DNA of 64,000 bases from Bradyrhizobium sp. Ash2021 (GTDB lineage: Bacteria > Pseudomonadota > Alphaproteobacteria > Rhizobiales > Xanthobacteraceae): assembly GCF_031202265.1 (NCBI RefSeq), contig NZ_CP100604.1, positions 7,360,501-7,424,500 on the forward strand, in the 5' to 3' direction. Each line of letters starts with the position of its first letter. Within the stretch, counting starts at the first letter, position 1. Of the stretch, positions 26,920 to 35,919 are shown one piece after another. Below the pieces are notes generated by a model. The model was not told where the DNA came from. It worked only from the letters and a program-made list of their open reading frames with translations, and did not search any database. The position numbers and the translations under genes are program-made.

Positions 26920-28557
26920 CTACTGTGCGAACTTCACCGCCTCCGGCGCGGCCTTGCCGCGGATCATGTCGGAGGCCTTGTCGGCGATCATCAGCGTCGA
27001 GGCGTTGAGATTGGCCGAGATCATCCGCGGCATGATCGAGGCGTCGACCACGCGCAGGCCCTGCAGCCCGTGGACGCACAACTGGTCGTCGACCACGGCC
27101 CATTTGGCGTCCGCCGGACCCATCCGGCAGGTGCAGCCGGGATGGAAGGTGGTGGTGCCGCGCTGGGTTGCCGCCGCCAGGAATTCGTCGTCGGACTGCA
27201 CGTTGGGGCCGGGAAAATCCTCATAGGCGTAGTACTGCGCCAGCGGGCTGGAGGCGAGCAGCCGCCGCGCCAGCTTCATGCCGGCGACGACGACGCGGCG
27301 ATCGAGTTCTTCGACGAGATAATTGGTCTGGATGATCGGCGGCGCAAACGGATCGGATGAACGGGCGCGGACATAGCCGCGGCTCTCCGGCCGCTGCTGC
27401 CAGGACGCGATGGTCATGCCGGGCTCGTCTTCGAGCTGACCCTGCACGCCTTCCTTGTAGCTCGCCGGCGTAAACGTCAGCTGCAGGTCGGAGCTTTCGG
27501 TGGTCTCGCCGGAATGCCAGAAACAATACACCATGGTCGGCGACAGCGAGAGCAGGCCGCGCCGGGTCGTGGCCCATTTCAGCGCCTCGACCCATAGGCT
27601 TAACCCCCGCCGGAGTTCGTTGATGGTCCTGATATTCTTGACGCGCGCGACCGAACGCGGTGCGTAATGATCCTGCAACCCCTCGCCGACACCGGGCAAG
27701 GCGTGACGCACCTCGATGCCGAGCGATTGCAACAGCTCCGGCGATCCGACGCCGGACAATTGCAAGAGCTGCGGCGAGTTGTAGGTGCCGCCGGACAGAA
27801 TGACTTCCTTGTTGGCGCGCACTTCAACGGGCACGCCGCCCTTGCCGCCTTTGATGTAGCGCACGCCGACCGCGCGCTTGCCTTCGAGGATGATGTTGGT
27901 CACATGCGCGTGCGTGCGCACATGGACATTCGGCCGCTTCCGCGCCGGATGCAGGAACGCGGTCGCCGCACTGACGCGCAGGCCGTTTTGAATGGTGCGC
28001 TGGGCGTAGGAGACGCCCTCCTGGATTGCGCCGTTGTAATCGGGATTTCGGGGAATGCCGAGGCTGATGGCGCCGGCCATGAATGCCTCGCACAGCGGAT
28101 CCTGCCAATCCATCGTGGTAACGGTGAGATTGCCGTCGCGACCACGATAGGTTTCATCGCCCTCGCCGACGCGGCGCTCCAGCCGCTTGAAATAGGGCAA
28201 GATGTCCGGATAGCCCCAGCCGCGATTGCCAAGCTGCGCCCAGGTGTCGAAATCCTGGCGCTGGCCGCGGTTGTAGATATGGCCGTTGATCGACGACGAG
28301 CCGCCGAGCGTCTTGCCGCGCGGCGCATAGATGCTGCGGCCGCCGGTCCACGGACCGGGCTCCTGCTGGTAGGCCCAGTTGACGCTCTTCATGTGGAACG
28401 TCTTGATGAAGCCGGCCGGCAGATGGATGTAGGGATGCCAATCGCTGGGCCCCGCCTCGAGCACGCACACGCTGGTGCGGGAATCCTCGCTGAGCCGGTT
28501 GGCGAGCACGCTCCCCGCGGAGCCTGCGCCGATAATCACGTAATCGAACGTTTCCAT
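26920..28557 (-). CDS. GMC-family FAD oxidoreductase (choline-dehydrogenase-like)
   Basis: A 545-residue glucose-methanol-choline family enzyme. FAD motif FDYVIIGAGSAGSVLANRL at the start; the GMC signature GKTLGGSSSINGHIYNRG; catalytic His in TTFHPGCTCRMG and the C-terminal VVDASIMPRMISANLNASTLMIADKASDMI. It oxidises an alcohol to an aldehyde. The closest relatives I know are annotated as choline dehydrogenase-like, but no betaine genes are near. The substrate is unknown. A second GMC gene lies at 42898. Confidence 0.9.
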   Translation of the reverse strand: METFDYVIIGAGSAGSVLANRLSEDSRTSVCVLEAGPSDWHPYIHLPAGFIKTFHMKSVNWAYQQEPGPWTGGRSIYAPRGKTLGGSSSINGHIYNRGQRQDFDTWAQLGNRGWGYPDILPYFKRLERRVGEGDETYRGRDGNLTVTTMDWQDPLCEAFMAGAISLGIPRNPDYNGAIQEGVSYAQRTIQNGLRVSAATAFLHPARKRPNVHVRTHAHVTNIILEGKRAVGVRYIKGGKGGVPVEVRANKEVILSGGTYNSPQLLQLSGVGSPELLQSLGIEVRHALPGVGEGLQDHYAPRSVARVKNIRTINELRRGLSLWVEALKWATTRRGLLSLSPTMVYCFWHSGETTESSDLQLTFTPASYKEGVQGQLEDEPGMTIASWQQRPESRGYVRARSSDPFAPPIIQTNYLVEELDRRVVVAGMKLARRLLASSPLAQYYAYEDFPGPNVQSDDEFLAAATQRGTTTFHPGCTCRMGPADAKWAVVDDQLCVHGLQGLRVVDASIMPRMISANLNASTLMIADKASDMIRGKAAPEAVKFAQ

Positions 28558-28585
28558 CGTATCGTTTCTAACGCGGCTGAAGAAT

Positions 28586-29179
28586 TTACCGCGCCTTTTC
28601 GTTGAGTTGGTAGTTGAGATGCGCCTTCACCGTCGGCCATTCGCTGGCGATAATGCTGTACACGACGGTGTCGCGCAACGTGCCGTTCGGCGCAATCGAG
28701 TGGCTGCGCAAAATGCCGTCCTGCTTGGCACCCAGGCGTTCGATGCCGCGGCGGCTCTGGTGATTGAAGAAATGGGTGCGGAACTCGACCGCAATGCAAT
28801 CGAGGTACTCAAAGGCGTGCGTCAACAGCAGCAATTTGCACTGGGTATTGACGCCGCTGCGCTGCACACGCTTGGCGTACCAGGTTGAGCCGATCTCGAC
28901 GCGGCGGTTCGTCGTATCGACGTTCATGTAGGTCGTCATGCCCGCGATCCGGCCGTCGGCGTCGAACACCGTCCACGGCAGCATCGATCCCGCCGCCTGC
29001 AGGCCCAGCCGGCGGTCGATTTCCTTAAGCATGCCCTCGGCGCTCGGGACGGACGTGTACCAGAGCTTCCAGAGCTCGCCGTCCTTCACGGCTTCGGTCA
29101 ACCCGTCGCAATGATCCTGCGAAAGCGGCTCGAGCCGTGCATGCGTGCCGTAGAGGGTAACCGGTTCAAGCCATGGCAT
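28586..29179 (-). CDS. GNAT-family N-acetyltransferase (RimJ/RimL type)
   Basis: A 197-residue GNAT fold protein: LYGTHARLEPLSQDHCDGL, IAGMTTYMNVDTTNRRVEIGSTWYAK (strands 3-4), NTQCKLLLLTHAFEYLDCIAVEFRTHFFNHQSRRGIERLGAKQDG (CoA-binding and late strands), which is the Acetyltransf_3 pattern. It acetylates an amine, possibly a protein N-terminus or a small molecule. It ends 28 nt before the GMC gene start, so the two may be one transcription unit. Confidence 0.85.
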   Translation of the reverse strand: MPWLEPVTLYGTHARLEPLSQDHCDGLTEAVKDGELWKLWYTSVPSAEGMLKEIDRRLGLQAAGSMLPWTVFDADGRIAGMTTYMNVDTTNRRVEIGSTWYAKRVQRSGVNTQCKLLLLTHAFEYLDCIAVEFRTHFFNHQSRRGIERLGAKQDGILRSHSIAPNGTLRDTVVYSIIASEWPTVKAHLNYQLNEKAR

Positions 29180-29200
29180 GTAGTACTCCGCTCCTTAGGT

Positions 29201-29286
29201 CGTCATTGCGAGGAGTGAAAGCGACGAAGCAATCCATTCTTTCCTGCCGCTGCGCGATAGATTGCTTCGCTTCGCTCGCAATGACG
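29201..29286. repeat. Palindromic intergenic repeat (type B)
   Basis: CGTCATTGCGAGGAGTGAAA at one end, CGCTTCGCTCGCAATGACG at the other, with GAAGCAATCCATTC and AGATTGCTTCG inside. It lies between the SMP-30-like gene and the acetyltransferase. Confidence 0.8.
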
Positions 29287-29308
29287 TGGATAGTAATCGT
29301 TTCCACTA

Positions 29309-30235
29309 TCACTTGTTCAGAAAATTCAGCGCCAGCCCGGGCCGCGCCCAGTCCATCGCGATCAGTTCGCCCTTGCCGGAGAGCGTGATGTAGGCGGTCT
29401 TCAGGTCGGGCCCGCCGAAGGCGATATTGGTGGTGACGCGGTCGCCGGTCGGCACCTGCTCGACCAGGGTGCCATCGGGCGCGATCACGGAGATGCAGCC
29501 CGAGATCAGCGTCGCCACGCAGACATTGCCGGACGCCTCGACCGCCAGCGAATCGAACATCTGGTAACCGCCGAGGCCCGCGATCGGTTTGCCGCGTTCG
29601 CCGCGATAGATCACGTCGCGCGGCTTCACCGTGCCGGGCTCGGAGATTTCGTAGGCCCACAGCCGCGCGGTCGGGGTCTCCGCGATATAGACGGTGTGTT
29701 CGTCCGGCGACAGTCCGATGCCGTTGGCGGGCAGGATACCGTGCACGCCCTCGACGATCTCCTTCATGCCCGGCTTGATGTAATAGAATGCGCCGACATC
29801 CATGTCGCGGGCGCGCCGCTTGCCGAGATCGGAGAACCACAGCCCGCCATGCCTGTCGAACACGAGATCGTTCGGCCCCCGCAAGGCATGCTCGCCGCAT
29901 TTGTCGACGACGGTCTCGACCTTGCCGCTCTGCAGATCGACGCGCTGGATCGAGCCCCCGACATAGTCGTCGGGCTGCGGCCCCGGCATGATGGTATTTT
30001 TGGTCGGAATCCAGCTGAACCCGCCATTGTTGCAGATGTACATCTTGCCGTCGGGCCCAAGTGCGGCGCCGTTCGGCCCGCCGGGAATTTCCGCAACGAC
30101 CTCCTTGCGCCCATCCGGATAAACCCGCGTCAGCCGCTTGCCGCGAATTTCGACCAGCACCACGGAGCCATCCGGCATCACCACCGGCCCTTCCGGAAAC
30201 TCCAGATCGGTGGCGAGAACGCGGACATTGGCCAT
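29309..30235 (-). CDS. SMP-30/gluconolactonase-family protein
   Basis: A 308-residue six-bladed propeller of the SMP-30/regucalcin/lactonase family: EFPEGPVVMPDGSVVLVEI, GGPNGAALGPDGKMYICNNGG, LRGPNDLVFDRHGGLWFSD, GIGLSPDEHTVYIAETPT and YQMFDSLAVEASGNVCVATL carry the metal ligands (E near 15, N and D in the later blades). Family members hydrolyse aldonolactones with a divalent cation. No signal peptide, so cytoplasmic. GGGAGGATTTC precedes the ATG. Its sugar substrate is unknown. Confidence 0.88.
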   Translation of the reverse strand: MANVRVLATDLEFPEGPVVMPDGSVVLVEIRGKRLTRVYPDGRKEVVAEIPGGPNGAALGPDGKMYICNNGGFSWIPTKNTIMPGPQPDDYVGGSIQRVDLQSGKVETVVDKCGEHALRGPNDLVFDRHGGLWFSDLGKRRARDMDVGAFYYIKPGMKEIVEGVHGILPANGIGLSPDEHTVYIAETPTARLWAYEISEPGTVKPRDVIYRGERGKPIAGLGGYQMFDSLAVEASGNVCVATLISGCISVIAPDGTLVEQVPTGDRVTTNIAFGGPDLKTAYITLSGKGELIAMDWARPGLALNFLNK

Positions 30236-30422
30236 GAAATCCTCCCGGCTTGCTTCTGGCTGCAGGCGGACTTCTGGCTCGATCCCGCACGCGCAACAAT
30301 TCGTTGCGCGATGTTATGGCAAAGTCGCTATTGCTTGCCAAGCAATCACCTGAGATGATTGTGCAGAGCAGCCCGGCGCTGCCGTTGCATCGCCGTCTGC
30401 GGTGCAAGAAGCGAGCACGTGC

Positions 30423-30713
30423 ATGAGCTACGCGCCGAAGATCGTCCTGCAACTGCCCGTGTCCAACACTGACCTCGTGCCTCCTTTCGTCGAGGCGTGC
30501 CTCCGAGATGGCGTCACCCTGATTGCCATCGTCGGCGAAGGCGCCAGTAAGATGGACGACGTAATTGATGAACTCGTTGTGGCAGACGGCTCGGACAAGA
30601 GCCGCTTCATCAACACCACGTTTCATCCCAATGAGACGGTCGAGGAAGTTATTGAATTCGCCCGTAGGTGGGAGGAACACCTGGGCCCCCCCGTCGAACT
30701 GCTAAAACTATGA
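30423..30713 (+). CDS. Small protein of unknown function
   Basis: A 96-residue protein (MSYAPKIVLQLPVSNTDL...). Alternating strands and helices (VTLIAIVGEGASKMDDVIDELV, EEVIEFARRWEEHL) suggest a small alpha/beta domain. A GTG at 30402 is a possible alternative start. The base composition is a little less GC-rich than in neighbouring genes. I recognise no family. It is followed by a long repeat block. Confidence 0.55.
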   Translation: MSYAPKIVLQLPVSNTDLVPPFVEACLRDGVTLIAIVGEGASKMDDVIDELVVADGSDKSRFINTTFHPNETVEEVIEFARRWEEHLGPPVELLKL

Positions 30714-30721
30714 TATAGTTC

Positions 30722-31350
30722 GTAGGGCGGATTGGAGCCGAAGGCGTAATCCGCCGCGGTGGGAGCGCATCAAGCGCGACTGAGCCCTCCTTCCAGCGAA
30801 AATTGGCCCGCCGACCGCGTGCGCGAAAAATCGAAATTTGTTTGCGATTTCAGCGTGATTTGGCCTGTCCAGACCTCGCGCGAAAAATTATCCGCTTGTC
30901 TCGTCGGGCAAATCAGTGATTTGACTCCGCGCGTCTCACCCGACAAGAGGGGCGGCTCGCGATCGTCACGAAACGCGCGGTGGGATGCGGTGGACGCGGA
31001 AGCGTCGGCGCGAAGCGGTTGGTCGCAGGGGGGGGTCCCGTGAGCGATCGGCCGGCGCGTAGACGAACGGCGCAGACGCGTACGGCGAAGACGTGTGGTC
31101 CTGGCATCCGTTGCTGATGTCAAGTCTGCGGAGATTTTGCGAGCCCGACCGGGATGCGCAGGATCGTCAATCCGCAGGCGACGGTGACAAAAAGGAATTC
31201 GTCGCCGAGGAGAGCGCGCTATAAGCCGTAAAGCCATTGCGCAGGGAAGGCCGGATGCCTCCGCTGAACCTGTATGCTCGTGTGCGTTTTTCTTTGTGCA
31301 GCTTGCACACGAGACCGCGGGTGCAGCGTGCACCCGGTCTTCCCTGCGCC
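30722..31350. repeat. Composite non-coding repeat; copy 1 of a roughly 400-bp element
   Basis: It begins with GTAGGGCGGATTGGAGCCGA, a short GC repeat. From about 30890 to 31345 the sequence recurs in inverted orientation at 48675-49050: shared landmarks are CAAATCAGTGATTTGACTCC/its inverse, GATCGTCACGAA, TATAAGCCGTAAA, CGCAGGGAAGGCCGG and AGCTTGCACACGAGACCGCG. Open frames here are not gene-like. There is no gene in this stretch. Confidence 0.75.
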
Positions 31351-31435
31351 CTCTACGGTTTTATGAGGGTTGAAATGACCCAAAGCTCGGGCGGATCGCG
31401 CCGCGAGAACGCGGACATGTGTCCGCGCGCTCTGC

Positions 31436-31532
31436 CGTCATGCCCCGCAGAGGCGGGCTACGCAGCGGCTTCTCGACTCAAGTCCGGGTGTCTCTGGAAT
31501 ACTGGATCGTCCGGTCAAGCCGGACGATGACA
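31436..31532. repeat. Palindromic intergenic repeat (type A)
   Basis: The copy ends GGAATACTGGATCGTCCGGT and CAAGCCGGACGATGACAGC, with GTCTCTGGAATACTGGATC shared with 6161-6176. The left arm (GCCGTCATGCCCCGCAGAGG) is diverged. Between it and the AraC gene lies a type B copy. Confidence 0.7.
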
Positions 31533-31571
31533 GCAGAGAGCTGTTTGAAATGTGAATCTGAATTGCCAGCT

Positions 31572-31656
31572 CGTCATTGCGAGGAGCGCAAGCGACGAAG
31601 CAATCCATGTTGCCGCAAGCGGTGAGATGGATTGCTTCGCTTCGCTCGCAATGACG
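31572..31656. repeat. Palindromic intergenic repeat (type B)
   Basis: CGTCATTGCGAGGAGCGCAA at one end and CTTCGCTCGCAATGACG at the other, with GAAGCAATCCATG / GATGGATTGCTTC inside. It lies just after the type A copy and before the stop of the AraC gene. Confidence 0.8.
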
Positions 31657-31698
31657 AATGCACAGCAAGCGGGAACGGCCTTGGCTGCCAGCTCAGTG

Positions 31699-32535
31699 CT
31701 ACTCCTTCACCGGGATCCAGATTTCCAGCCCGCCGTCGCCGGTGAGCGGATCGAACTTTTCGTCATAGCGTTCGAAGTTCGGCGCGTCGGCGGCTTTCAT
31801 TCCCGACATCGGCAGCCAGTGATTCCAGATCGTGTTGACGGTGCGGCGGATGGTCGAGATGTGCTCGCTGTGGGTGAACACCGCGTATTTCTGTTCGGGA
31901 ATCCGCACCCGGCTGAATTCGCGCGGCAGGTCGGAAAAATCGGTCACCTCGACGCCGGCGATGTAGTCGAAATTGCCGGCGTCGTCGCCGTTGCAGCAGA
32001 CGCCATAAGCCACCTTCCCGATCCGGCCGGGAATGTTGTCGACGGATTGGTGAAAACGCTGCCACTGGTTGGGAATGCCGGCACCCTGGTTGTCGTGGGT
32101 AATCCGTTCGCCGAGGCCGGCGACGAGCAACGGCTTGCTGGTCTCGAAACGCGGTGGCTTGAGATGGTCGAGTGCGGTTGAGTCCATCTTGATCGGCTCC
32201 TGAAGCCTGAGTTTATCGACGCATGTTGCGGCGCGAACCATTTCCGGCGTGACGCCGAAATGGTCGCGGAACGCACGGGTGAATGCTTCGTGAGAGCCGT
32301 AGTCCGCATCCAGCGCGAGGCTGAGGATGTCGGGTGCGCCGTTGGCGAGTGCGCGCGCGGCCTCGCTGAGGCGCCGGGCACGCACATAGCGCATGACCGG
32401 AAACCCCGTCGCGGCGGCGAACGCCCGCACGATGTGGAAGCGCGAGACGCCGCCGACGGCTGCGATCTCGTCGAGCGTCAACGGCTGGGCCAGATGGCTT
32501 TCGATATACCAGAGTGCCTTCTGGGCTGGATTCAT
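31699..32535 (-). CDS. AraC-family regulator with GyrI-like effector domain
   Basis: A 278-residue regulator with the two AraC helix-turn-helix motifs at the N-terminus (AQPLTLDEIAAVGGVSRFHIVRAFAAATG; ILSLALDADYGSHEAFTRAFRDHFGVTP), followed by a GyrI-like/SOUL-type ligand-binding domain (about 115-278; FETSKPLLVAGLGERIT, VCCNGDDAGNFDYIAGVEV, YAVFTHSEHISTIRRTVNTIWNHWLP, LEIWIPV). This domain often binds small hydrophobic or cationic molecules, as in Rob and SoxS-like regulators. It is divergent from the binding protein at 32777; whether it controls that gene is inferred from position. Confidence 0.88.
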   Translation of the reverse strand: MNPAQKALWYIESHLAQPLTLDEIAAVGGVSRFHIVRAFAAATGFPVMRYVRARRLSEAARALANGAPDILSLALDADYGSHEAFTRAFRDHFGVTPEMVRAATCVDKLRLQEPIKMDSTALDHLKPPRFETSKPLLVAGLGERITHDNQGAGIPNQWQRFHQSVDNIPGRIGKVAYGVCCNGDDAGNFDYIAGVEVTDFSDLPREFSRVRIPEQKYAVFTHSEHISTIRRTVNTIWNHWLPMSGMKAADAPNFERYDEKFDPLTGDGGLEIWIPVKE

Positions 32536-32776
32536 GGACCACGGCCTTCATTCGAAGCGCCCGCATCATGCTCGTTTGCGCCGCGCTTCATTTGACAGTC
32601 CTTGCTCTCATCTTCGCGCTGCCGGAACCGCGGCCTGTTCCGCGAAGCGGAATTGCCCGCACTGGTAACATGTTCCCAATCGTGCATACTGCAATCCTGC
32701 ATTGATCCGACGGCTCACTTTAAGCTGCCCACTAATCAAGACTGCATGAGCCTCGGCCAGCACGTCAGGGAGGACG

Positions 32777-34009
32777 ATGATGCATTACCGTGTCTTGAGC
32801 CATGCCACATCCGTAGCACTTGCGGGACTTCTGGCCGTTGCGGTCGCAAGTTCAGCCAACGCCCAGAAGAAATACGATCCAGGCGCGACCGATACCGAGA
32901 TCAAGATCGGCAATATCATGCCCTATTCGGGCCCGGCGTCCGCCTATGCCACGATCGGAAAGACCGAAGCGGCCTATTTCAACAAGCTCAATTCCGAAGG
33001 CGGCATCAACGGCCGCAAGATCAACTTCGTCTCCTATGACGACGGCTACAGCCCGCCGAAGACGGTCGAGCAGGCGCGCAAGCTCGTCGAATCCGACGAG
33101 GTGCTGTTGATCTTCAATCCGCTGGGCACGCCGGGCAATACCGCGATCCAGAAATACATGAACGCCAAGAAGGTGCCGCAGATCTTCGTCTCGACCGGAG
33201 CTGCCAAATGGAACGATCCGAAGAACTTTCCCTGGACCATGGGCTGGCAGCCCAACTACCAGACCGAAGCGCGGATCTACGCCGCCTACATCCTGAAGAA
33301 CTTTCCGGGCAAGACGATCGGCGTGCTCTATCAGAACGACGATTTCGGCAAGGACTACGTCATCGGGCTTCGCGACGGCCTCGGCGATCAGGCCAACAAG
33401 CTGATCGTCATCGAATCGTCCTACGAGACCGCTTCGCCGACGGTGGATTCGCAGGTGGTCCAGATCAAGGGCGCTAACCCCGACATCTTCATCAACATCG
33501 CCACGCCTAAATTTGCCGCGCAGGCGATCAAGAAGATCGCCGAACTGGATTGGCACCCGGTCCATTTCCTCACCAACGTGTCGGGTTCGATCGGCGGCGT
33601 GATGAAACCGGCCGGTTACGAGAACAGCCAGGGTATTCTCTCCACCGCCTATCTGAAGGATCCCAAGGATCCCGATTGGAAGAACGATCCGCCCATGAAC
33701 GAGTGGCGGGCGTTCATGACAAAGTGGTATCCGGAAGGCGACCAGGACGACGCGGCGACCGTATTCGCCTATGGCGTTGCCAAGGGGCTCGAGCAGGTGC
33801 TGCGGCAGTGCGGCAACGATCTCACCCGCGAGAACGTCATGAAGCAGGCCGCGAACCTGAATTTCGAGATCGGAATCTTCCTGCCGGGTACCAAGATCAA
33901 GACCAGCCCGACGGATTTCGCCCCTCTCGAGCAGCTTCAGATGATGCGCTTCAAGGGCGAGACCTGGGAACGCTTCGGGCCGGTGATGAGCGGCGAGAAG
34001 AATTCGTAG
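32777..34009 (+). CDS. Periplasmic binding protein of the branched-chain amino acid (LivK) type
   Basis: A 410-residue protein with a signal peptide (SSANAQKKY). Type-1 periplasmic binding fold: IKIGNIMPYSGPASAYATIGK, GGINGRKINFVSYDDGYSP, VPQIFVSTGAAKW, GKTIGVLYQNDDFGKDY and GANPDIFINIATP. These proteins bind amino acids, aromatic acids or other acids for an ABC transporter. No permease or ATPase genes lie beside it. ATG at 32777 follows AGGGAGG. Confidence 0.85.
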   Translation: MMHYRVLSHATSVALAGLLAVAVASSANAQKKYDPGATDTEIKIGNIMPYSGPASAYATIGKTEAAYFNKLNSEGGINGRKINFVSYDDGYSPPKTVEQARKLVESDEVLLIFNPLGTPGNTAIQKYMNAKKVPQIFVSTGAAKWNDPKNFPWTMGWQPNYQTEARIYAAYILKNFPGKTIGVLYQNDDFGKDYVIGLRDGLGDQANKLIVIESSYETASPTVDSQVVQIKGANPDIFINIATPKFAAQAIKKIAELDWHPVHFLTNVSGSIGGVMKPAGYENSQGILSTAYLKDPKDPDWKNDPPMNEWRAFMTKWYPEGDQDDAATVFAYGVAKGLEQVLRQCGNDLTRENVMKQAANLNFEIGIFLPGTKIKTSPTDFAPLEQLQMMRFKGETWERFGPVMSGEKNS

Positions 34010-34030
34010 GGATTTCCAACAGTTCCTCGG

Positions 34031-34148
34031 CGTCATTGCGAGGAGCGTCAGCGACGAAGCAATCCAGTTCTTTCTATCAATGCGCTGGTTGCTTCGTGGA
34101 GCCTGTCATCGGGCGCGCATTCGCGCGACCCGTTGGCTCGCAATGACG
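34031..34148. repeat. Composite intergenic repeat (type B with an insert)
   Basis: It starts GCGTCATTGCGAGGAGCGTC and ends GGCTCGCAATGACGAC. The middle carries GTCATCGGGCGCGCATTCGCG, the same insert as in the repeats at 48165 and 52680. It is non-coding. Confidence 0.7.
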
Positions 34149-34151
34149 ACT

Positions 34152-34532
34152 TTATTTCGCGGCCGGCGCAGCATCCTTCGTCGACGGCGTACCGTCTTTG
34201 ACCGGCGTCGCGTCGGCCTTCTTCTTCAAATCCTCCGCCGTCTTCTTCTGCGCCGCCTGCAGATCGTCGACGATCTTCTGCAGGCTGGCGAGCGCGCTTT
34301 TCAGCCCTTCGATCTGCCGGTTGGCGGCATCAAGCTTCTGCTGATGGTCGAGGCCGAGCTTGCTGATCGTCTTCTGCAGGAAGTCGACATTGCTCTGCAG
34401 GCAGCTGGTCCGCCGCTCCATGGTCTTTTCAACGGTGCAGATTTCGATGCCGGGAACATCCTGCGCATAGGCGCTCGCGGCGAGATGGGGCATCAGCAAT
34501 GCCACAACGAAAAAAACAGTCCGGCCGATCAT
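34152..34532 (-). CDS. Exported coiled-coil protein
   Basis: A 126-residue protein with a signal peptide (MIGRTVFFVVALLMPHLAASAYAQD). The mature part starts with two cysteines (GIEICTVEKTMERRTSCLQ) and continues as a coiled coil (VDFLQKTISKLGLDHQQKLDAANRQIEGLKSALASLQKIVDDLQAAQKK) with a low-complexity tail. TGAGGATTTG precedes the ATG at 34532. Family unknown. Possibly a lipoprotein-like or structural envelope protein. Confidence 0.65.
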   Translation of the reverse strand: MIGRTVFFVVALLMPHLAASAYAQDVPGIEICTVEKTMERRTSCLQSNVDFLQKTISKLGLDHQQKLDAANRQIEGLKSALASLQKIVDDLQAAQKKTAEDLKKKADATPVKDGTPSTKDAAPAAK

Positions 34533-34709
34533 CAAATCCTCATTCAATAAGCGTTTATCACGGCAAATTGCTCGAAGCCTGCGCGCGGCGCCAGAGATAC
34601 CACACTGATACCGCATTCGGGCGCTGTGGTTTCGTGGATACAGGCAATAGACTTTTGGCCGCGGAACTCAAACCGACGTTTGCAGGCCCCGGCAACGGAG
34701 AGTGATGCG

Positions 34710-34934
34710 ATGGCAACGCGCGAAAAGCGGCTGATGCAATTTGACGGCAACGGCGAGCCGCCGCCGGACCAGTCGGTGGAGGTGCTTTGCGAGGATCACA
34801 GCGGTACCTACCAGCTGCCGTTCGCCTGCCGCTTTATCGATGGTCAATGGCGCAATGAGAGAACCGGCGGCGCCGTGGAGGCGACGGTGATCGGATGGCG
34901 GCTGCCTCGCCTCAAACAGGCGGGCACCGCCTGA
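34710..34934 (+). CDS. Small hypothetical protein
   Basis: A 74-residue protein (MATREKRLMQFDGNGEPPPDQ...). It contains VEVLCEDHSGTYQLPFACRF and WRNERTGGAVEATVIGWRLP, an all-beta-looking small domain seen in Bradyrhizobium hypothetical proteins. The start at 34710 follows CGGAGAGTG. No function is known. The next 220 bp hold only short frames. Confidence 0.6.
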   Translation: MATREKRLMQFDGNGEPPPDQSVEVLCEDHSGTYQLPFACRFIDGQWRNERTGGAVEATVIGWRLPRLKQAGTA

Positions 34935-35017
34935 CACGTCACGCCCTGTGCCAAAATGCGACGAGCAGAAGCGCCATCTTAAGGTTCGGAACGCCGACGG
35001 AACGAAGCGCGTCCGAA

Positions 35018-35155
35018 TCAGCGGTCGAGTGCTGTACTCCCCTGTTCACGGCTAGATGTCGACCGCAGTCGCAGGCGGCGCACCATATCCAGCACCACGA
35101 CAATCGGCTGCACCCAGCGTCCGACGACAAAAGTTAATTCCTCCGGCGACGACAT
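35018..35155 (-). CDS. Possible 45-residue peptide downstream of the cupin gene
   Basis: The frame starts ATG at 35155, 5 nt after the cupin stop codon, and encodes a hydrophobic N-terminal helix (LTFVVGRWVQPIVVVLDMV) then a basic Arg/Ser tail. The tight spacing suggests translational coupling, but there is no family match and the frame may be fortuitous. Confidence 0.25.
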   Translation of the reverse strand: MSSPEELTFVVGRWVQPIVVVLDMVRRLRLRSTSSREQGSTALDR

Positions 35156-35160
35156 ATCCG

Positions 35161-35595
35161 TCACTTCCAGGGCGTCGGCGGCGGCACCTTGTCGACGGCC
35201 GGCGGCACGTCGACGGTCTTGAAGTCGGCGGGGCTGACGATTTCCAGATACTCCATGTCCTCCGAGTAATCGTACAAATAGTGCGTGATGCCCGGCCGCT
35301 GATGCACGACGTCGCCGGCCTGCACCAGGGTCGACTTGTCCTCGTACATGAAGCGGGCCCAGCCCTTGGTCATGATCACGATCTGGAAATCGCACAGATG
35401 CTTGTGCCAGCCGGTGCCTTCCTCGGGGGGCAGATCGGGGTTGGCCTTGACCAGATGGCAGATCACCTGGCCGCCGGTGGCGTCGGCGATGCCAAGGTCG
35501 CGATACAGGAAGAAGTCGCGCAGACCCCCGCCCTTGAATTCGGTATCAGTTGGTTTGACGTGCGAAAATTTGCCGACGACAGCGCGCTGATTCAT
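35161..35595 (-). CDS. Cupin-domain protein
   Basis: A 144-residue single cupin. Metal-type ligands are visible in GTGWHKHLCDFQIVIMTKGWARF (first cupin motif, with two His) and GDVVHQRPGITHYL (second motif). The segment FKGGGLRDFFLYRDLGIADATGGQVICHLVKAN precedes the barrel. Small cupins act as dioxygenases, isomerases or sensors; function cannot be chosen. GGAGG precedes ATG 35595. Confidence 0.85.
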   Translation of the reverse strand: MNQRAVVGKFSHVKPTDTEFKGGGLRDFFLYRDLGIADATGGQVICHLVKANPDLPPEEGTGWHKHLCDFQIVIMTKGWARFMYEDKSTLVQAGDVVHQRPGITHYLYDYSEDMEYLEIVSPADFKTVDVPPAVDKVPPPTPWK

Positions 35596-35919
35596 TGAAG
35601 CCTCCACGGTTCTCATTGGCGAGATCGCGGCTACGCAAGGCGTCCAAATTTTCGGCAGCGTCGCATCGTCGCGTTCACGGCTGCATGGTGCTATGCGAAA
35701 ATCACGCCAGCCGCGCTGCACTGCGGCGATTTTGACGATCGCCGCCGCAAAGCCGCCGAAACATTTGGCGAGATACCGGAATTCGAGTTGGGCGATTGCC
35801 GGCGCGCCGTCTGCGACCCGACAACAAGGACGGCGCGCATATCGTCGGCAGCACCAGCCTTAAGCAAACCCTGCCCGCTGCTTGAGCCCTTCAAACGGGC
35901 AAAGCGCCGCACGCATTGC

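Noticed and set aside
29166..30680. A 504-codon minus-strand frame overlapping the SMP-30 gene and others
   Set aside because: Its composition is Arg-rich and it overlaps several supported genes, so it is spurious.
30770..31333. Long minus-strand frame in repeat block 1 (starts MHAAPAVSCASC...)
   Set aside because: The same sequence occurs in the inverted repeat at 48.7 kb and in both cases has no domain; it is a repeat-derived frame.
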